NCBI GenBank assembly: GCA_947456305.1
Contig: CANGPN010000001.1
Location: 1 to 64,000 of the forward strand
DNA length: 64,000 nt
Origin: Comamonadaceae bacterium
GTDB lineage: Bacteria > Pseudomonadota > Gammaproteobacteria > Burkholderiales > Burkholderiaceae_C
Direction: 5' to 3'
The stretch's first letter is position 1, and every line of letters begins with the position of its first letter. This document shows positions 27,125 through 35,553 of this stretch, piece after piece. The notes under the pieces were generated by a model that saw only the letters and a program-made list of their open reading frames with translations, was not told the DNA's origin and searched no databases. The position numbers were made by a program, and so were the translations under genes.

Positions 27125-28465
27125 ATGACCACCTCAGACCACACGGCATCGTCCGCGCATTTCGATGTCTCACACGCCATTGACAGCGGTGAGCTCAGCC
27201 GTTTACAGAAATTGATTTATGTGTTGGCAGCCTTGGCCATCATCATTGACGGCTTTGATGGTCAAATGATTGGTTATGCCATTCCTTTGATCATGAAGGA
27301 ATGGGGCACCACCCGCGCAGCGTTTTCTATGGCGGTGGCCAGCGGACTGGCAGGCATGGCGATGGGCAGTTTGAGTGCAGGTGTGTTGGCTGACAAATTC
27401 GGTCGCAAACCCGTCTTGGTCGCCAGCATCTTGTTGTTTGGCACAGCCACTGTGCTGATTGGCTTTTCTACAGGCGTGACCGATATTGCAGTCATCCGGT
27501 TTTTTGCAGGTTTGGGTATTGGTGCAGCATTGCCTGCTGCCACCACATTAACAGCTGAATTCATCCCTTTACGAAACAGAACCATGGCGGTGACGACGGC
27601 CATTGTGTGTTATCCGGCTGGCGGCATGCTGGCAGGCTTGGCGGCGGCCAATATTTTGCCCACACAGGGATGGCGCGTGTTCTTTTTTGTTGGTGGCGCA
27701 ATGGCCGTGACCTTCGCCGTTTTTTTATTTTTCACATTGCGTGAATCGCCTAAATTTCTGACACGTCAACCAGCGCGCTGGGAAGAGTTGCGTGCACTCA
27801 TGCAAAAAATGTCGCATGAGGTGGGGCAGGTCCGTCAATTCACCGACGGCATCCTCACAAACACCGGGCGCGGCCAACTGGCAGAACTGTTCCGGGAGGG
27901 CAGGGCGTTTGACACCTCATGGTTGTGGCTGGCCTTTTTCATGATTCAGTTGTCGATTTACTCCGCCTACAGTTGGCTGCCCACCATGTTGACCACGGAG
28001 GGACTGTCGCCTGCCTTGTCGGGCATGGGTTTGACGGCATATAACTTTGGCGGAATATTCGGTGCAGTGCTTTGCGCTGCCGCCATCAATCGTTTTGGTT
28101 CACGCAGACCTATGGTTTTTTGGGCGGCCATGTCAGCGGTGACGGCCTTTGGCTTGAAGCTGGTGAATCTGACCGCTTCTCCCGAGACTTTTTTATGGGG
28201 ACTGGGTTTGCATGGCTTGTTTGTCACTGCGTTGCAGTGCGCCATGTTTGCCTTGTGTGCACATATTTATCCCACGCAAATCAGAACCACGGGCGCGGCC
28301 AGTGCCATGGCATTTGGCAGGATAGGGGCGTTTGTCAGTGCATTTGCAGGCGCGGCCATGATCACGTCTGGCGGTGCGAATGCGTATTTGAATTTGCTGG
28401 GTGGCTCAATGATCGTGTCTATGCTGGGACTGGCGATGCTGCGTGGTCATATCGGACCTAAATAA
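27125..28465 (+). CDS. MFS transporter, aromatic acid:H+ symporter (AAHS) type
   Basis: A 446-residue, 12-helix major facilitator. Helix 1 carries DGFDGQMIGYAIP, matching the DGxD motif needed for substrate and proton coupling in PcaK/BenK-type aromatic-acid carriers, and the 2-3 loop has DKFGRKPVL with RFFAGLGIGAALP in helix 4. CAHIYPTQIRTTGAASA in the second half is also typical. Substrate is likely a small aromatic carboxylate, but this cannot be fixed from sequence. CAGGAGACACC precedes the ATG. It stands between the cco operon and fnr without a visible FNR site, and no catabolic genes accompany it. Confidence 0.82.
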   Translation: MTTSDHTASSAHFDVSHAIDSGELSRLQKLIYVLAALAIIIDGFDGQMIGYAIPLIMKEWGTTRAAFSMAVASGLAGMAMGSLSAGVLADKFGRKPVLVASILLFGTATVLIGFSTGVTDIAVIRFFAGLGIGAALPAATTLTAEFIPLRNRTMAVTTAIVCYPAGGMLAGLAAANILPTQGWRVFFFVGGAMAVTFAVFLFFTLRESPKFLTRQPARWEELRALMQKMSHEVGQVRQFTDGILTNTGRGQLAELFREGRAFDTSWLWLAFFMIQLSIYSAYSWLPTMLTTEGLSPALSGMGLTAYNFGGIFGAVLCAAAINRFGSRRPMVFWAAMSAVTAFGLKLVNLTASPETFLWGLGLHGLFVTALQCAMFALCAHIYPTQIRTTGAASAMAFGRIGAFVSAFAGAAMITSGGANAYLNLLGGSMIVSMLGLAMLRGHIGPK

Positions 28466-28490
28466 CCATTCAACGTCACAGGCCTGGCCA

Positions 28491-29207
28491 TCAACAAGCG
28501 GGTGCGTTGATCAGTTCTTTGAGTGCTTCGGGTTTGAGGATGCGCAGGTTTTTTTGTTTCACTTCCAGCACGCCATCTTCAACCAGCTTGCTGAAAGTGC
28601 GACTGACGGTTTCGATTTTCAAACCCAAGTAACTGCCGATTTCCTCGCGCGTCATGCGCAACACCAGTTCAGACCGGGAAAAGCCGCGCGCATGCAAACG
28701 GGTGGTCAGATTGAGTAAGAACGCAGCCAGTCGCTCCTCGGCCCGCATGCTGCCCAGCATCATCATCACCCCGTGCTCGCGCACGATTTCACGGCTCATG
28801 ATTTTGTGCACATGGTGTTGGAGTGCGTTGACTTCGCGTGAGAGTTCTTCGATTTTGTCGAATGGCATGACGCAGACTTCGGCATCTTCGAGTGCGACCG
28901 CATCGCAAGTGTGAAGGTCACTGACGATGCCGTCCAGGCCCATGATTTCCCCAGCCATTTGAAAACCGGTGACTTGCTCGCGACCGTCTTCCAAGGTGAC
29001 GCTGGTTTTGAAAAAACCGGTGCGTATGGCGAACAGTGAATTGAATTCAGCGCCGTTGTGATACAGAGAATCACCGCGACTGACTTTGCGACGTGTGCCT
29101 ACGAGTGCGTCAATCCGGTCCAGGTCTTGGGCGCTCAGGTCCACCGGCATGCACAGTTCGCGCAAATTGCAGTTGGAGCAGGCGACTTTGATGGTTTGCG
29201 GGTTCAT
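28491..29207 (-). CDS. fnr: FNR-type oxygen-sensing transcription regulator
   Basis: A 238-residue CRP/FNR-family regulator that binds an oxygen-labile [4Fe-4S] cluster and activates or represses genes at low oxygen. Cysteines at 10, 13, 19 (CSNCNLRELC) and 101 (HTCDAV) are in place for the cluster. The cyclic-nucleotide-like beta-roll spans about 30-140; the helix-turn-helix (TREEIGSYLGLKIETVSRTF) has ETVSR in the recognition helix, the E-xx-SR arrangement that reads TTGAT half-sites. It is divergent from hemN with an FNR-like box between them, and it is the likely regulator of the boxes before ccoI, ccoN and uspA. Confidence 0.96.
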   Translation of the reverse strand: MNPQTIKVACSNCNLRELCMPVDLSAQDLDRIDALVGTRRKVSRGDSLYHNGAEFNSLFAIRTGFFKTSVTLEDGREQVTGFQMAGEIMGLDGIVSDLHTCDAVALEDAEVCVMPFDKIEELSREVNALQHHVHKIMSREIVREHGVMMMLGSMRAEERLAAFLLNLTTRLHARGFSRSELVLRMTREEIGSYLGLKIETVSRTFSKLVEDGVLEVKQKNLRILKPEALKELINAPAC

Positions 29208-29246
29208 GGAAGTCTTAGAACCTTTTTAAGCTTTAAAAAACTTTGT

Positions 29247-29260
29247 TTGACCTAGCTCAA
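29247..29260 (+). promoter_or_regulatory. Imperfect FNR-type box between fnr and hemN
   Basis: TTGAC-CTAG-CTCAA is a partially symmetric FNR-like site, weaker than the other three. For hemN a -10-like CATTAT (29285-29290) is within two bases of the class II position. For fnr the site lies upstream of the start and could serve autoregulation. It overlaps an ATG at 29260 that I therefore reject as the hemN start. Confidence 0.55.
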
Positions 29261-29301
29261 TGCTGAAGTCTTTCATCAATGGCACATTATGGGTGCTAAA
29301 C

Positions 29302-30690
29302 ATGCAAAATATGATCATTTCGTCCGAGTTTCTTCAGCAATTCGACACGCCGGGGCCGAGGTATACCTCTTACCCGACGGCAGACCGTTTTGTCGAAGCT
29401 TTCGGCGAGCCGCAATACCTGCAAGCCTTGCAGGAACGCCGGCTTAGCCCCCGTGCGGCAAGCACGCCACTTTCGTTGTATGTGCATTTGCCGTTTTGCG
29501 AATCTTTGTGCTACTACTGTGCCTGTAACAAAATCATCACAGGCAATTACCAGCGGGCCTTGGACTATCTGGACGACTTGCAGCGCGAAGTCGATTTGCT
29601 GATGCCTCACTTGGGTGAGGGGCAGACTGTGTCGCAAGTGCACCTGGGCGGTGGCACACCTACTTTTTACAAAGACCGGGACTTGCAGCGCCTGGTGCGC
29701 CTATTGCAAACTGTGTTTCACTGGCAAGTCGGCGGTGAGTTTGCGGTAGAGGTGGATCCGCGCACCGTCGATGAAGAACGCTTGAATAGTTTGTGGTCCA
29801 TGGGATTCAACCGCGTGAGTCTGGGCGTACAGGATTTTGATCCCCAGGTGCAAAAAGCAGTGAACCGGGTGCAAACCGTTGATGAGATCAGCCGTTTGAT
29901 ACAAAACGCCAAAGGCATAGGTTTCGGCTCTATCAATTTGGATTTGATTTACGGTTTGCCTTTGCAGACACTGGCAAGTTGGGAGCGCACATTGCACAGC
30001 GTTTTAGCTCTGCGCCCCGACAGGCTGGCCATGTACGGTTATGCACATTTACCGGCGCGTTTCAAACCGCAAAGACATATTGCGCTGGACAGCTTGCCGA
30101 GTGCCAAAGACAAAACCGGCATGTTGTCATTAGCCTTGCAAACTTTGCAAGATGCCGGTTATGTGTACATAGGCATGGACCATTTTGCGTTGCCTAACGA
30201 CAGCTTGTCGGTAGCAAAAAGGCAAGGTCGTTTGCATAGAAATTTTCAAGGCTATAGCACCCGACCGGATGGTGATTTGATCGGGCTGGGCGTGTCTGCC
30301 ATTGGCAGCATGGGCGCGAGTTATGTGCAAAATGCCAGAAACTTGGATGAGTACAGCGATATGTTGCAACACGGGCGATTGCCGGTGGTCAAAGGTTTGT
30401 CGCTGACCCGTGACGATTTGGTGCGGCGCAGCATCATCATGGCGCTGATGTGTCAGGGCAGGGTGGACTTGCGCGAGATTGAACAATCCCATTTGCTGGA
30501 TTTCAACACTTACTTTGCCCGAGAGTTAATTCAGTTTCAGGATTTTGTGTTGCAGGGTATGGTGACCTTGAATGCCGATGCGATTGAGGTGACACCTGTG
30601 GGGTGGTACCTGGTGCGTGCTATCGCCATGGTGTTTGATAAATACGCGCAAGCCGATGGTCAGCGTGCGCATTTCTCCAAAATTCTCTGA
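29302..30690 (+). CDS. hemN: Oxygen-independent coproporphyrinogen III dehydrogenase HemN
   Basis: HemN is a radical-SAM enzyme that converts coproporphyrinogen III to protoporphyrinogen IX without oxygen, providing heme under the conditions in which cbb3 oxidase is used. The product (about 462 residues) begins with FDTPGPRYTSYPTADRF, has the radical-SAM cluster motif CESLCYYCACN near residue 60, the LHLGGGTPTF-type segment, and QTVDEISRLIQNAKGIGFGSINLDLIYGLP. Start at 29302 was preferred over 29260, which overlaps the FNR box and precedes the predicted transcription start; 29311 is also possible. Its stop abuts the next gene's ATG. Confidence 0.94.
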   Translation: MQNMIISSEFLQQFDTPGPRYTSYPTADRFVEAFGEPQYLQALQERRLSPRAASTPLSLYVHLPFCESLCYYCACNKIITGNYQRALDYLDDLQREVDLLMPHLGEGQTVSQVHLGGGTPTFYKDRDLQRLVRLLQTVFHWQVGGEFAVEVDPRTVDEERLNSLWSMGFNRVSLGVQDFDPQVQKAVNRVQTVDEISRLIQNAKGIGFGSINLDLIYGLPLQTLASWERTLHSVLALRPDRLAMYGYAHLPARFKPQRHIALDSLPSAKDKTGMLSLALQTLQDAGYVYIGMDHFALPNDSLSVAKRQGRLHRNFQGYSTRPDGDLIGLGVSAIGSMGASYVQNARNLDEYSDMLQHGRLPVVKGLSLTRDDLVRRSIIMALMCQGRVDLREIEQSHLLDFNTYFARELIQFQDFVLQGMVTLNADAIEVTPVGWYLVRAIAMVFDKYAQADGQRAHFSKIL

Positions 30691-31454
30691 TGCTGGGCAG
30701 TTTGTTGTTTAGCGCTTTGCTGATGGGAATCGCTGGCGGTCCGCATTGTCTGGCCATGTGCGGTTCGGCTTGCATGGGAATGACTCGTTGGCCGGGGCAG
30801 TCTGCGGCGCGCAGTCTGTGCTTGTTTCAAACCGGTCGATTGATCGGTTATGCCGCACTGGGTGCGATTGCAGCAATGTCTATGAACACCGTCGGTTGGT
30901 TGGCTTCTGAAACCCCTGTGCTGCGTCCTATGTGGAGCATGATGCATGTGGCAGCCGTGTTGTGGGGCTTGTGGTTGATTTGGCATGCAGAACAGCCCTT
31001 GTGGTTGAGCCGAACTGCAAACGCCATTTGGAAAAGGGTCTCTCGCCATGCAGGTCGAGCGGACAGCCATTCTTTGTCCACTTTGTGGTTGGGCATGGCC
31101 TGGGCTTTGTTGCCTTGTGGCTTGCTGTATTCCGCATTGTTGGTGGCTGCATTTACCTCAGGTGCGTTGCAAGGTGCCATGGTCATGGCTGCGTTTGCAT
31201 TGGGCGGCGGATTGGCGCTGACCGTGTTTCCTTGGTTCTGGTCGCAGTTAAAGCACTGGATTTTTAATTGGGGTCAACTTTTTAATTGGGGTCAGGTTCC
31301 AATTAATAATTGGAATAATTGGAACCTGACCCCAATTAAAAACTCTCTTCATTTGGGAACACGCGTATCGGGTCTGTTGTTGACAGTGACTGCTGGTTGG
31401 GGTTTATGGACTGGCTTGACCCACACTGCATCTCCGTGGTGTTTGCCGGTCTGA
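30690..31454 (+). CDS. TauE/SafE-like (UreH/cytochrome-biogenesis type) membrane protein with in-frame repeat insertion
   Basis: A 254-residue membrane protein with about six helices. It starts SLLFSALLMGIAGGPHCLAMCGSACMG, the GxPHCxAMCG pattern found in the SafE/CcdA-like proteins commonly encoded beside ccoI and hemN, whose proposed role is metal or redox handling during cytochrome oxidase assembly. WALLPCGLLYSAL repeats the motif in the second half. Between the fifth and sixth helices the frame passes through a palindromic repeat (31261-31342) coding for an unnatural Asn/Trp-rich stretch (FNWGQLFNWGQ..NNWNNWN). Translation overlaps the hemN stop by one base. Whether the inserted product still works is unknown. 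Confidence 0.8.
   Translation: MLGSLLFSALLMGIAGGPHCLAMCGSACMGMTRWPGQSAARSLCLFQTGRLIGYAALGAIAAMSMNTVGWLASETPVLRPMWSMMHVAAVLWGLWLIWHAEQPLWLSRTANAIWKRVSRHAGRADSHSLSTLWLGMAWALLPCGLLYSALLVAAFTSGALQGAMVMAAFALGGGLALTVFPWFWSQLKHWIFNWGQLFNWGQVPINNWNNWNLTPIKNSLHLGTRVSGLLLTVTAGWGLWTGLTHTASPWCLPV
31261..31342. repeat. REP-like palindrome with 27-bp arms inside a coding gene
   Basis: The left arm at 31279-31305 (TTTTTAATTGGGGTCAGG...) is an exact reverse complement of 31316-31342, with a ten-base loop. A direct copy of the first 18 bases of the arm, with two differences, stands at 31261-31278. The AATTGGGGTCAGGTTCCAAT core is of the kind found scattered in betaproteobacterial genomes, often near REP-associated Y1 transposase genes; no such transposase is in the window. 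Confidence 0.9.
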
Positions 31455-31478
31455 TCTATGCGATTGATTGCGGGTTGT

Positions 31479-31520
31479 TTGACGATTGTCAATATGCATT
31501 CGGTGAGGGGCTTTTAAGCT
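31479..31520 (+). promoter_or_regulatory. FNR-type class II promoter of the universal stress gene
   Basis: TTGAC-GATT-GTCAA (31479-31492) is a symmetric FNR-type site, and TAAGCT at 31515-31520 is at exactly the -10 position for a site centred at -41.5, as before ccoI. The predicted start is near 31527, about 50 bases before the ATG at 31576. Confidence 0.78.
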
Positions 31521-31575
31521 GTGGCTGTCTTTCTTCATCAATCGGATGAAGGGTCATATTTAGAAAGAACACACC

Positions 31576-32019
31576 ATGTACAAACGTATTTTGTTAGCCA
31601 CAGACGGTTCTTCCCTTTCACACAAAGCGGAGCACAGCGCCATCGCCATGGCGGCTGCGTTTCATGCAGAGTTACTGATGGTCAAAGTGGTGCCGCATTA
31701 CATACAAACCTATTTCGAAGGTTCGTTTGCAGTGACAGATGTAGACAGTAAAAAAATTGAAGCTGAATGGGTGCAGACGGCACAAAAGGGATTGGACAAA
31801 GTACAAACGCAGGCGGCAGCGCAGGGTGTGAACGCCAGCACACTGGTGATCAAGTCGGATGACATCGCTCAGGGTTTGATCGACCAGGCCGAGCAGTTCA
31901 AAGCCGAGTTGATAGTGATGGCTTCACACGGACGCAAGGGTATTAAGCGCTTGCTGTTGGGCAGCGAAACCATGGCGGTGCTCACGCACGTGAAAATTCC
32001 GGTGCTGGTATTGCGCTGA
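31576..32019 (+). CDS. Universal stress protein, UspA family
   Basis: A 147-residue single-domain Usp. It begins YKRILLATDGSSLSHKA, with the acidic residue and strand 1 typical of the family, and has SHGRKGIKRLLLGSET near the C-terminus, matching the ATP-binding G-x9-G(S/T) part although the first glycine of the full motif is alanine. Such proteins bind ATP or act in stress signalling in the cytoplasm. The FNR-type promoter suggests induction by low oxygen. It converges with the truncated ligase. Confidence 0.93.
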   Translation: MYKRILLATDGSSLSHKAEHSAIAMAAAFHAELLMVKVVPHYIQTYFEGSFAVTDVDSKKIEAEWVQTAQKGLDKVQTQAAAQGVNASTLVIKSDDIAQGLIDQAEQFKAELIVMASHGRKGIKRLLLGSETMAVLTHVKIPVLVLR

Positions 32020-32033
32020 CCAAGCGTTGATAC

Positions 32034-32438
32034 TCAGGCGCGGTACATGGACTCGATCATGTCCGCGTATTTTTTTTCGACGAATTTGCGTTTGAGCTTC
32101 ATCGTCGGCGTCAGTTCATCGTCTTCGGCGGTGAGCTGAGTGTCCAGCAGTCTAAATTTTTTGATTTGCTCGACACGCGCGAATTTGGTGTTGACCTTTT
32201 CAATCTCTGCTTGAATCAAAGCTTGCACTTGCGCCGTGCGGGTCAGGCTGGCGTAGTTTGAAAACGGCACGTCGTGGTCCTGGGCGTATTTCTCGACATT
32301 CTCCAAATCGATCATGATGATGACCGTCAAGTAAGGACGTTTGTCGCCGATGACGACAGCGTCAGTGACGTAGGGTGAAAACTTCAACTCGTTTTCCCAT
32401 TCGCTGGGTGTGATGTTTTTACCCCCATGCGAATGCAC
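32034..32438 (-). pseudogene. C-terminal fragment of a long-chain fatty-acid-CoA ligase
   Basis: The 134-codon frame matches only the C-terminal subdomain of AMP-forming long-chain acyl-CoA ligases: GGKNITPSEWENELKF, DAVVIGDKRPYLT, LTPTMKLKRKFVEKKY and the closing MIESMY are conserved and contain the catalytic lysine region. A full enzyme is about 600 residues, so about three quarters of the gene is missing on the 5' side. Homology begins sharply near 32426, a few bases from where the methyltransferase homology on the other strand starts. The only start would be a GTG without a ribosome-binding site. I read it as a remnant, unlikely to give a working enzyme. Confidence 0.85.
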
Positions 32439-33976
32439 TCAGTCTGGATTGGGACGAGGTATTACCGGCGAACCAATGCAACTTCGTCTTGGGAAATCCG
32501 CCATTTCACGGTTACAGCATTCGTAGTCAAGAACAAAAAGCAGACATGGTGCGGGTGATGCGCGATCTGAATGGCGCAGGTGTTCTTGATCTGGTGTGTG
32601 CCTGGTACGTGCTGGCTGCTCAATACATGAAACAGGCTCAAAACTACCGGGACAGTGAACAGGGTTTGACCGATGCGCCTCCAGTTCCTGCGAACACCTT
32701 GGGCTTGATGGCCAAATTCATTGCGCCTCTCACCGGCAGCGAGCCCGGACTACCGCGCTGCGGTTTTGTGTCTACCAACAGTGTGGTTCAGGGCGAGCAA
32801 GTCGGTGTGCTGTGGTCGTATTTGCAGTCGAAAGGCGTGCGCATCCATTTTGCGCACCGCAGTTTCAAATGGAGCAACGAAGCACGCGGCATAGCGGCGG
32901 TGCATTGCGTCATCATCGGATTCGGTTTGCAAGACAAGCGGCCCAAGCAACTGTTTCATTACGAGACAGTCACTGGAGAACCCCTGTTGACTTTGGTCAA
33001 TCAGATCAATCCTTACCTGGTGGATGCACCCACAGTGTTGCTGGAAAAACGCAGAACGCCTATCAACCAAGTACCTGCCATGAGCAAGGGCAGCCAGCCG
33101 ACGGATGGCGGTTATTTGTTACTCAGCGACCTGGAAAAAGAAGAATTGCTGGAACAAGAACCTGAGGCAGCTATTTGGATTCGCCCGTTTTTAGGGGCAG
33201 AAGAATTTATCAACAGCATCCAACGCTGGTGCTTGTGGCTGGTCGATTGCCCGCCGCAAAACTTGAGAAAAATGCCGCATGTGATGAAGCGTGTACTGGC
33301 TGTGAAAGAGATGCGCTTGGCCAGCCCCAAGATACCCACGCAGGTATTGGCAAACACACCGGCTTTGTTTGGAGAAAACAGGCAGCCTAAAACGGGAAAT
33401 TACCTGTTGGTTCCCTTGCATTCATCTGAGAACCGTGCATTCATTCCGATTGGGTTTTGTGACGCAATCGTTATTTGCGGCAATGCAAATGCATTAGTGG
33501 CTGATGCCTCGCTCTACCACTTTGGCATCATGACCAGCAGCATGCACAACGCCTGGATGCGCACCGTCTGCGGTAGATTAGAAAGTCGCTACAGATATTC
33601 AGCCAGTATTGTTTACAACAATTTTCCCTGGCCTGCTGTGGCCACTAATGCGCCCAAAGGAACGTTGGCGAACAAACTGCAAACCGCCGTCGAGCAAGCG
33701 GCGCAAGCCGTGCTCGACGCCCGCGCGCTGTTTCAGCAAGGCGAGCACGCTGCCTCGCTCGCCGATTTGTACGATCCGACCACCATGCCTGCGCCCTTGC
33801 TGCGAGCGCATCAGTTGCTGGACGCTGTAGTGGATAAAGCCTATGCGCAGACCTGTGGCGGTGCATCCAGCTACAAGACCGATGCAGACCGCGTGGCATT
33901 TTTGTTCATGCTTTACCAGCGTTACACCAGTTTATTGAGCGCCGAGGGCGCCAAGGCCAGACGCAATAACAAATAA
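32414..33976 (+). pseudogene. C-terminal half of an MmeI/Eco57I-type DNA adenine methyltransferase
   Basis: The open frame begins at 32414 after a stop, and family-like sequence starts near 32432 (ANALSLDWDEVLP..CNFVLGNPPFHG). NPPF is methyltransferase motif IV of N6-adenine enzymes; after it come helices with LDLVCAWYVLAAQYM, a target-recognition region (about 32760-33500, with VDAPTVLLEKRRTPINQ and FIPIGF) and the C-terminal segment with YNNFPWP and YDPTTMPAPLLRAHQLLDAVVDKAY. Missing are the SAM-binding motif I and any N-terminal nuclease domain, both upstream in MmeI-like proteins. No convincing start codon or ribosome-binding site is present. It is head to head with the truncated acyl-CoA ligase. 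Confidence 0.85.
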
Positions 33977-34123
33977 GCTGTTTCACCAAGAAGTTGTAAG
34001 CTTGCATGCAAAAGGAATTTTTTCGCACGTGTACGGACTGATCAACCCGCAACCTTATTTTGGTGTCTCTATAGTCTATTAGGCCCTTGGCGTCTACAGT
34101 GTCTTAACGTAAAGTGACTAACC

Positions 34124-34627
34124 ATGAAAAAGAGCCAAATGAATGAAGCTGAATACAAAATTCTTTTTGTTTGCATGGGTAATATCTGCCGCAGTCCTAC
34201 TGCGGAAGCAGTTTTTTATAAGCGCTTGGCTGAGCGATATCTTTTGCAAAAAATCAAAATTGATTCAGCCGGCACACACAATTTTCATCCCGGCTCGCCG
34301 CCCGATGAGCGCAGTCAAAAGCATGCTCTGAAACGCGGGTACGACCTTTCTAAGTTAAGAGCCAGAGCCGTTGTCGACCAAGACTTTGAAGAATTTGATT
34401 TGCTGCTGACTATGGATTGGGACAATCGAGCGCTGCTTGAAGAAAGATGCCCGGCCATGCATTTGCATAAGATCCGCGGCCTGACTGAATTCCTGCAAAC
34501 CAGCCAAGCCCAGGTCATACCAGACCCTTACTATGGCGGTGTTCAAGGGTTTGAACACGTATTGGATTTGATAGAGGAGGCCAGCGAAGGCCTGGTTAAA
34601 TTTGTGGCGCAGAAATTAAACGTATGA
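34124..34627 (+). CDS. Low-molecular-weight protein tyrosine phosphatase
   Basis: A 167-residue cysteine-dependent phosphatase. The active-site loop CMGNICRSPTAEAVF (CX5R, Cys17 and Arg23) is near the N-terminus and the catalytic acid lies in the C-terminal VIPDPYYGG motif, which carries the conserved DPY. It is of normal length. Relatives act on tyrosine-phosphorylated proteins or in exopolysaccharide control, but no such genes are nearby, so the target is unknown. Starts at 34124 and 34139 are both possible. Upstream 33977-34123 shows nothing further. Confidence 0.93.
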   Translation: MKKSQMNEAEYKILFVCMGNICRSPTAEAVFYKRLAERYLLQKIKIDSAGTHNFHPGSPPDERSQKHALKRGYDLSKLRARAVVDQDFEEFDLLLTMDWDNRALLEERCPAMHLHKIRGLTEFLQTSQAQVIPDPYYGGVQGFEHVLDLIEEASEGLVKFVAQKLNV

Positions 34628-34651
34628 AGTAAGTCTTCTTAAGGGCATTAT

Positions 34652-35107
34652 TCAAGCCCTGTGAATCAGTGGTGTCAACAAGCTTAGACTGGCAATGAGA
34701 GTCAGGAAAAAACGCATCTTCAGCCAGGCCGCTAAATTGAATGACGGGTAAGTTCGATAGTCAACCCCAAAGCAGACCCAAAGCATTAAACATTGAATGG
34801 CGAGCCCTGCTTGTGCATTGAAAATCAAGCTTAACCATGCGGCCAGACTTGGAATGACACCCCAAACAAGTTGCAGATGCTTGGGTGAATCTTCCCTCAT
34901 GGTAAGACCCCAATGTATGGCGCCTAAAAAGCTGATGATGGTGGCGCCATATGCCAAAAGAAATAACAAAAGTGTGGCCTGGTGAATTCCATCTATCAGA
35001 ACTGAAGAAGCTGATAGGCCGACAAAAGGAATCAAGCCTCCGTAGCCGAGTAGCAGGGCAGTCTTTGAAGGCTGATGGGTATTTGCTGAATCGGTTAGGC
35101 TGAACAA
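34652..35107 (-). CDS. DUF3429-family membrane protein
   Basis: A 151-residue integral membrane protein with about five helices. It has the family pattern LLGYGGLIPFVGLS, YGATIISFLGAIHWGL with the central conserved FLGxxHWG, and WGVIPSLAAWLSL. The function of DUF3429 proteins is not established. It stands alone, convergent with the phosphatase gene and divergent from the small periplasmic protein gene. Confidence 0.88.
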   Translation of the reverse strand: MFSLTDSANTHQPSKTALLLGYGGLIPFVGLSASSVLIDGIHQATLLLFLLAYGATIISFLGAIHWGLTMREDSPKHLQLVWGVIPSLAAWLSLIFNAQAGLAIQCLMLWVCFGVDYRTYPSFNLAAWLKMRFFLTLIASLSLLTPLIHRA

Positions 35108-35278
35108 TTTGGCTACATACTGTTTATGTTATGGATGAAAAGTCAACATACCCCTAATTTTTGGGTATGAGTTGAGCTTTTTCTGTTTTGCCTGATAATT
35201 TTATTGGATATTGAATTGCTTGAATAAAGTTTCATACCAAAGAGTTGAATCTGGCTTGTATTTTTTAAGGGAAAAACG

Positions 35279-35512
35279 ATGAAAAAATTATTGATTACTG
35301 CTGTTGCTCTTAGTGCCAACTTGGCATTCGCGCACAACTGTCCTAATGAAATAAAAGCCATTGATGCCAAGATGACCTCGGCAAAGTTATCTGATGCCGA
35401 CATGGCAAAAGTGAAAAGTTTGCGCGAAGAGGGCGAAAAGTTTCACAAGGCCGGCAAGCACGAAGAATCCATGAAAGCGCTTGGCGAAGCGAAAAAGATC
35501 CTGGGAATTTGA
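35279..35512 (+). CDS. Small periplasmic protein, unknown function
   Basis: A 77-residue product with a clear signal peptide (MKKLLITAVALSANLAFA, predicted cut before HNCP). The mature part of about 59 residues is lysine-rich and helical, with two amphipathic segments (MAKVKSLREEGEKFHKAGKHEE, SMKALGEAKKIL) and one cysteine. I believe similar short proteins are common in Burkholderiales, but I know of no function. An AAGGGA ribosome-binding site precedes the ATG, and 35108-35278 is an A+T-rich promoter region. Confidence 0.82.
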   Translation: MKKLLITAVALSANLAFAHNCPNEIKAIDAKMTSAKLSDADMAKVKSLREEGEKFHKAGKHEESMKALGEAKKILGI

Positions 35513-35553
35513 TTGACCCACAACTCAATTGCCTTCCAAATGAGATTCTGCGT

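Noticed and set aside
29260-29301. hemN start at the ATG at 29260
   Set aside because: That ATG overlaps the FNR box and precedes the predicted transcription start; family N-termini begin further in.
32489-33976. Complete DNA methyltransferase starting at the TTG at 32489
   Set aside because: Conserved sequence extends upstream to about 32432 and motif I is absent, so this is a truncated remnant and not an intact gene.
32414-33976. Active restriction-modification or phage-defence system
   Set aside because: No nuclease, specificity or second methyltransferase gene is present, and the only methyltransferase lacks its SAM-binding part.
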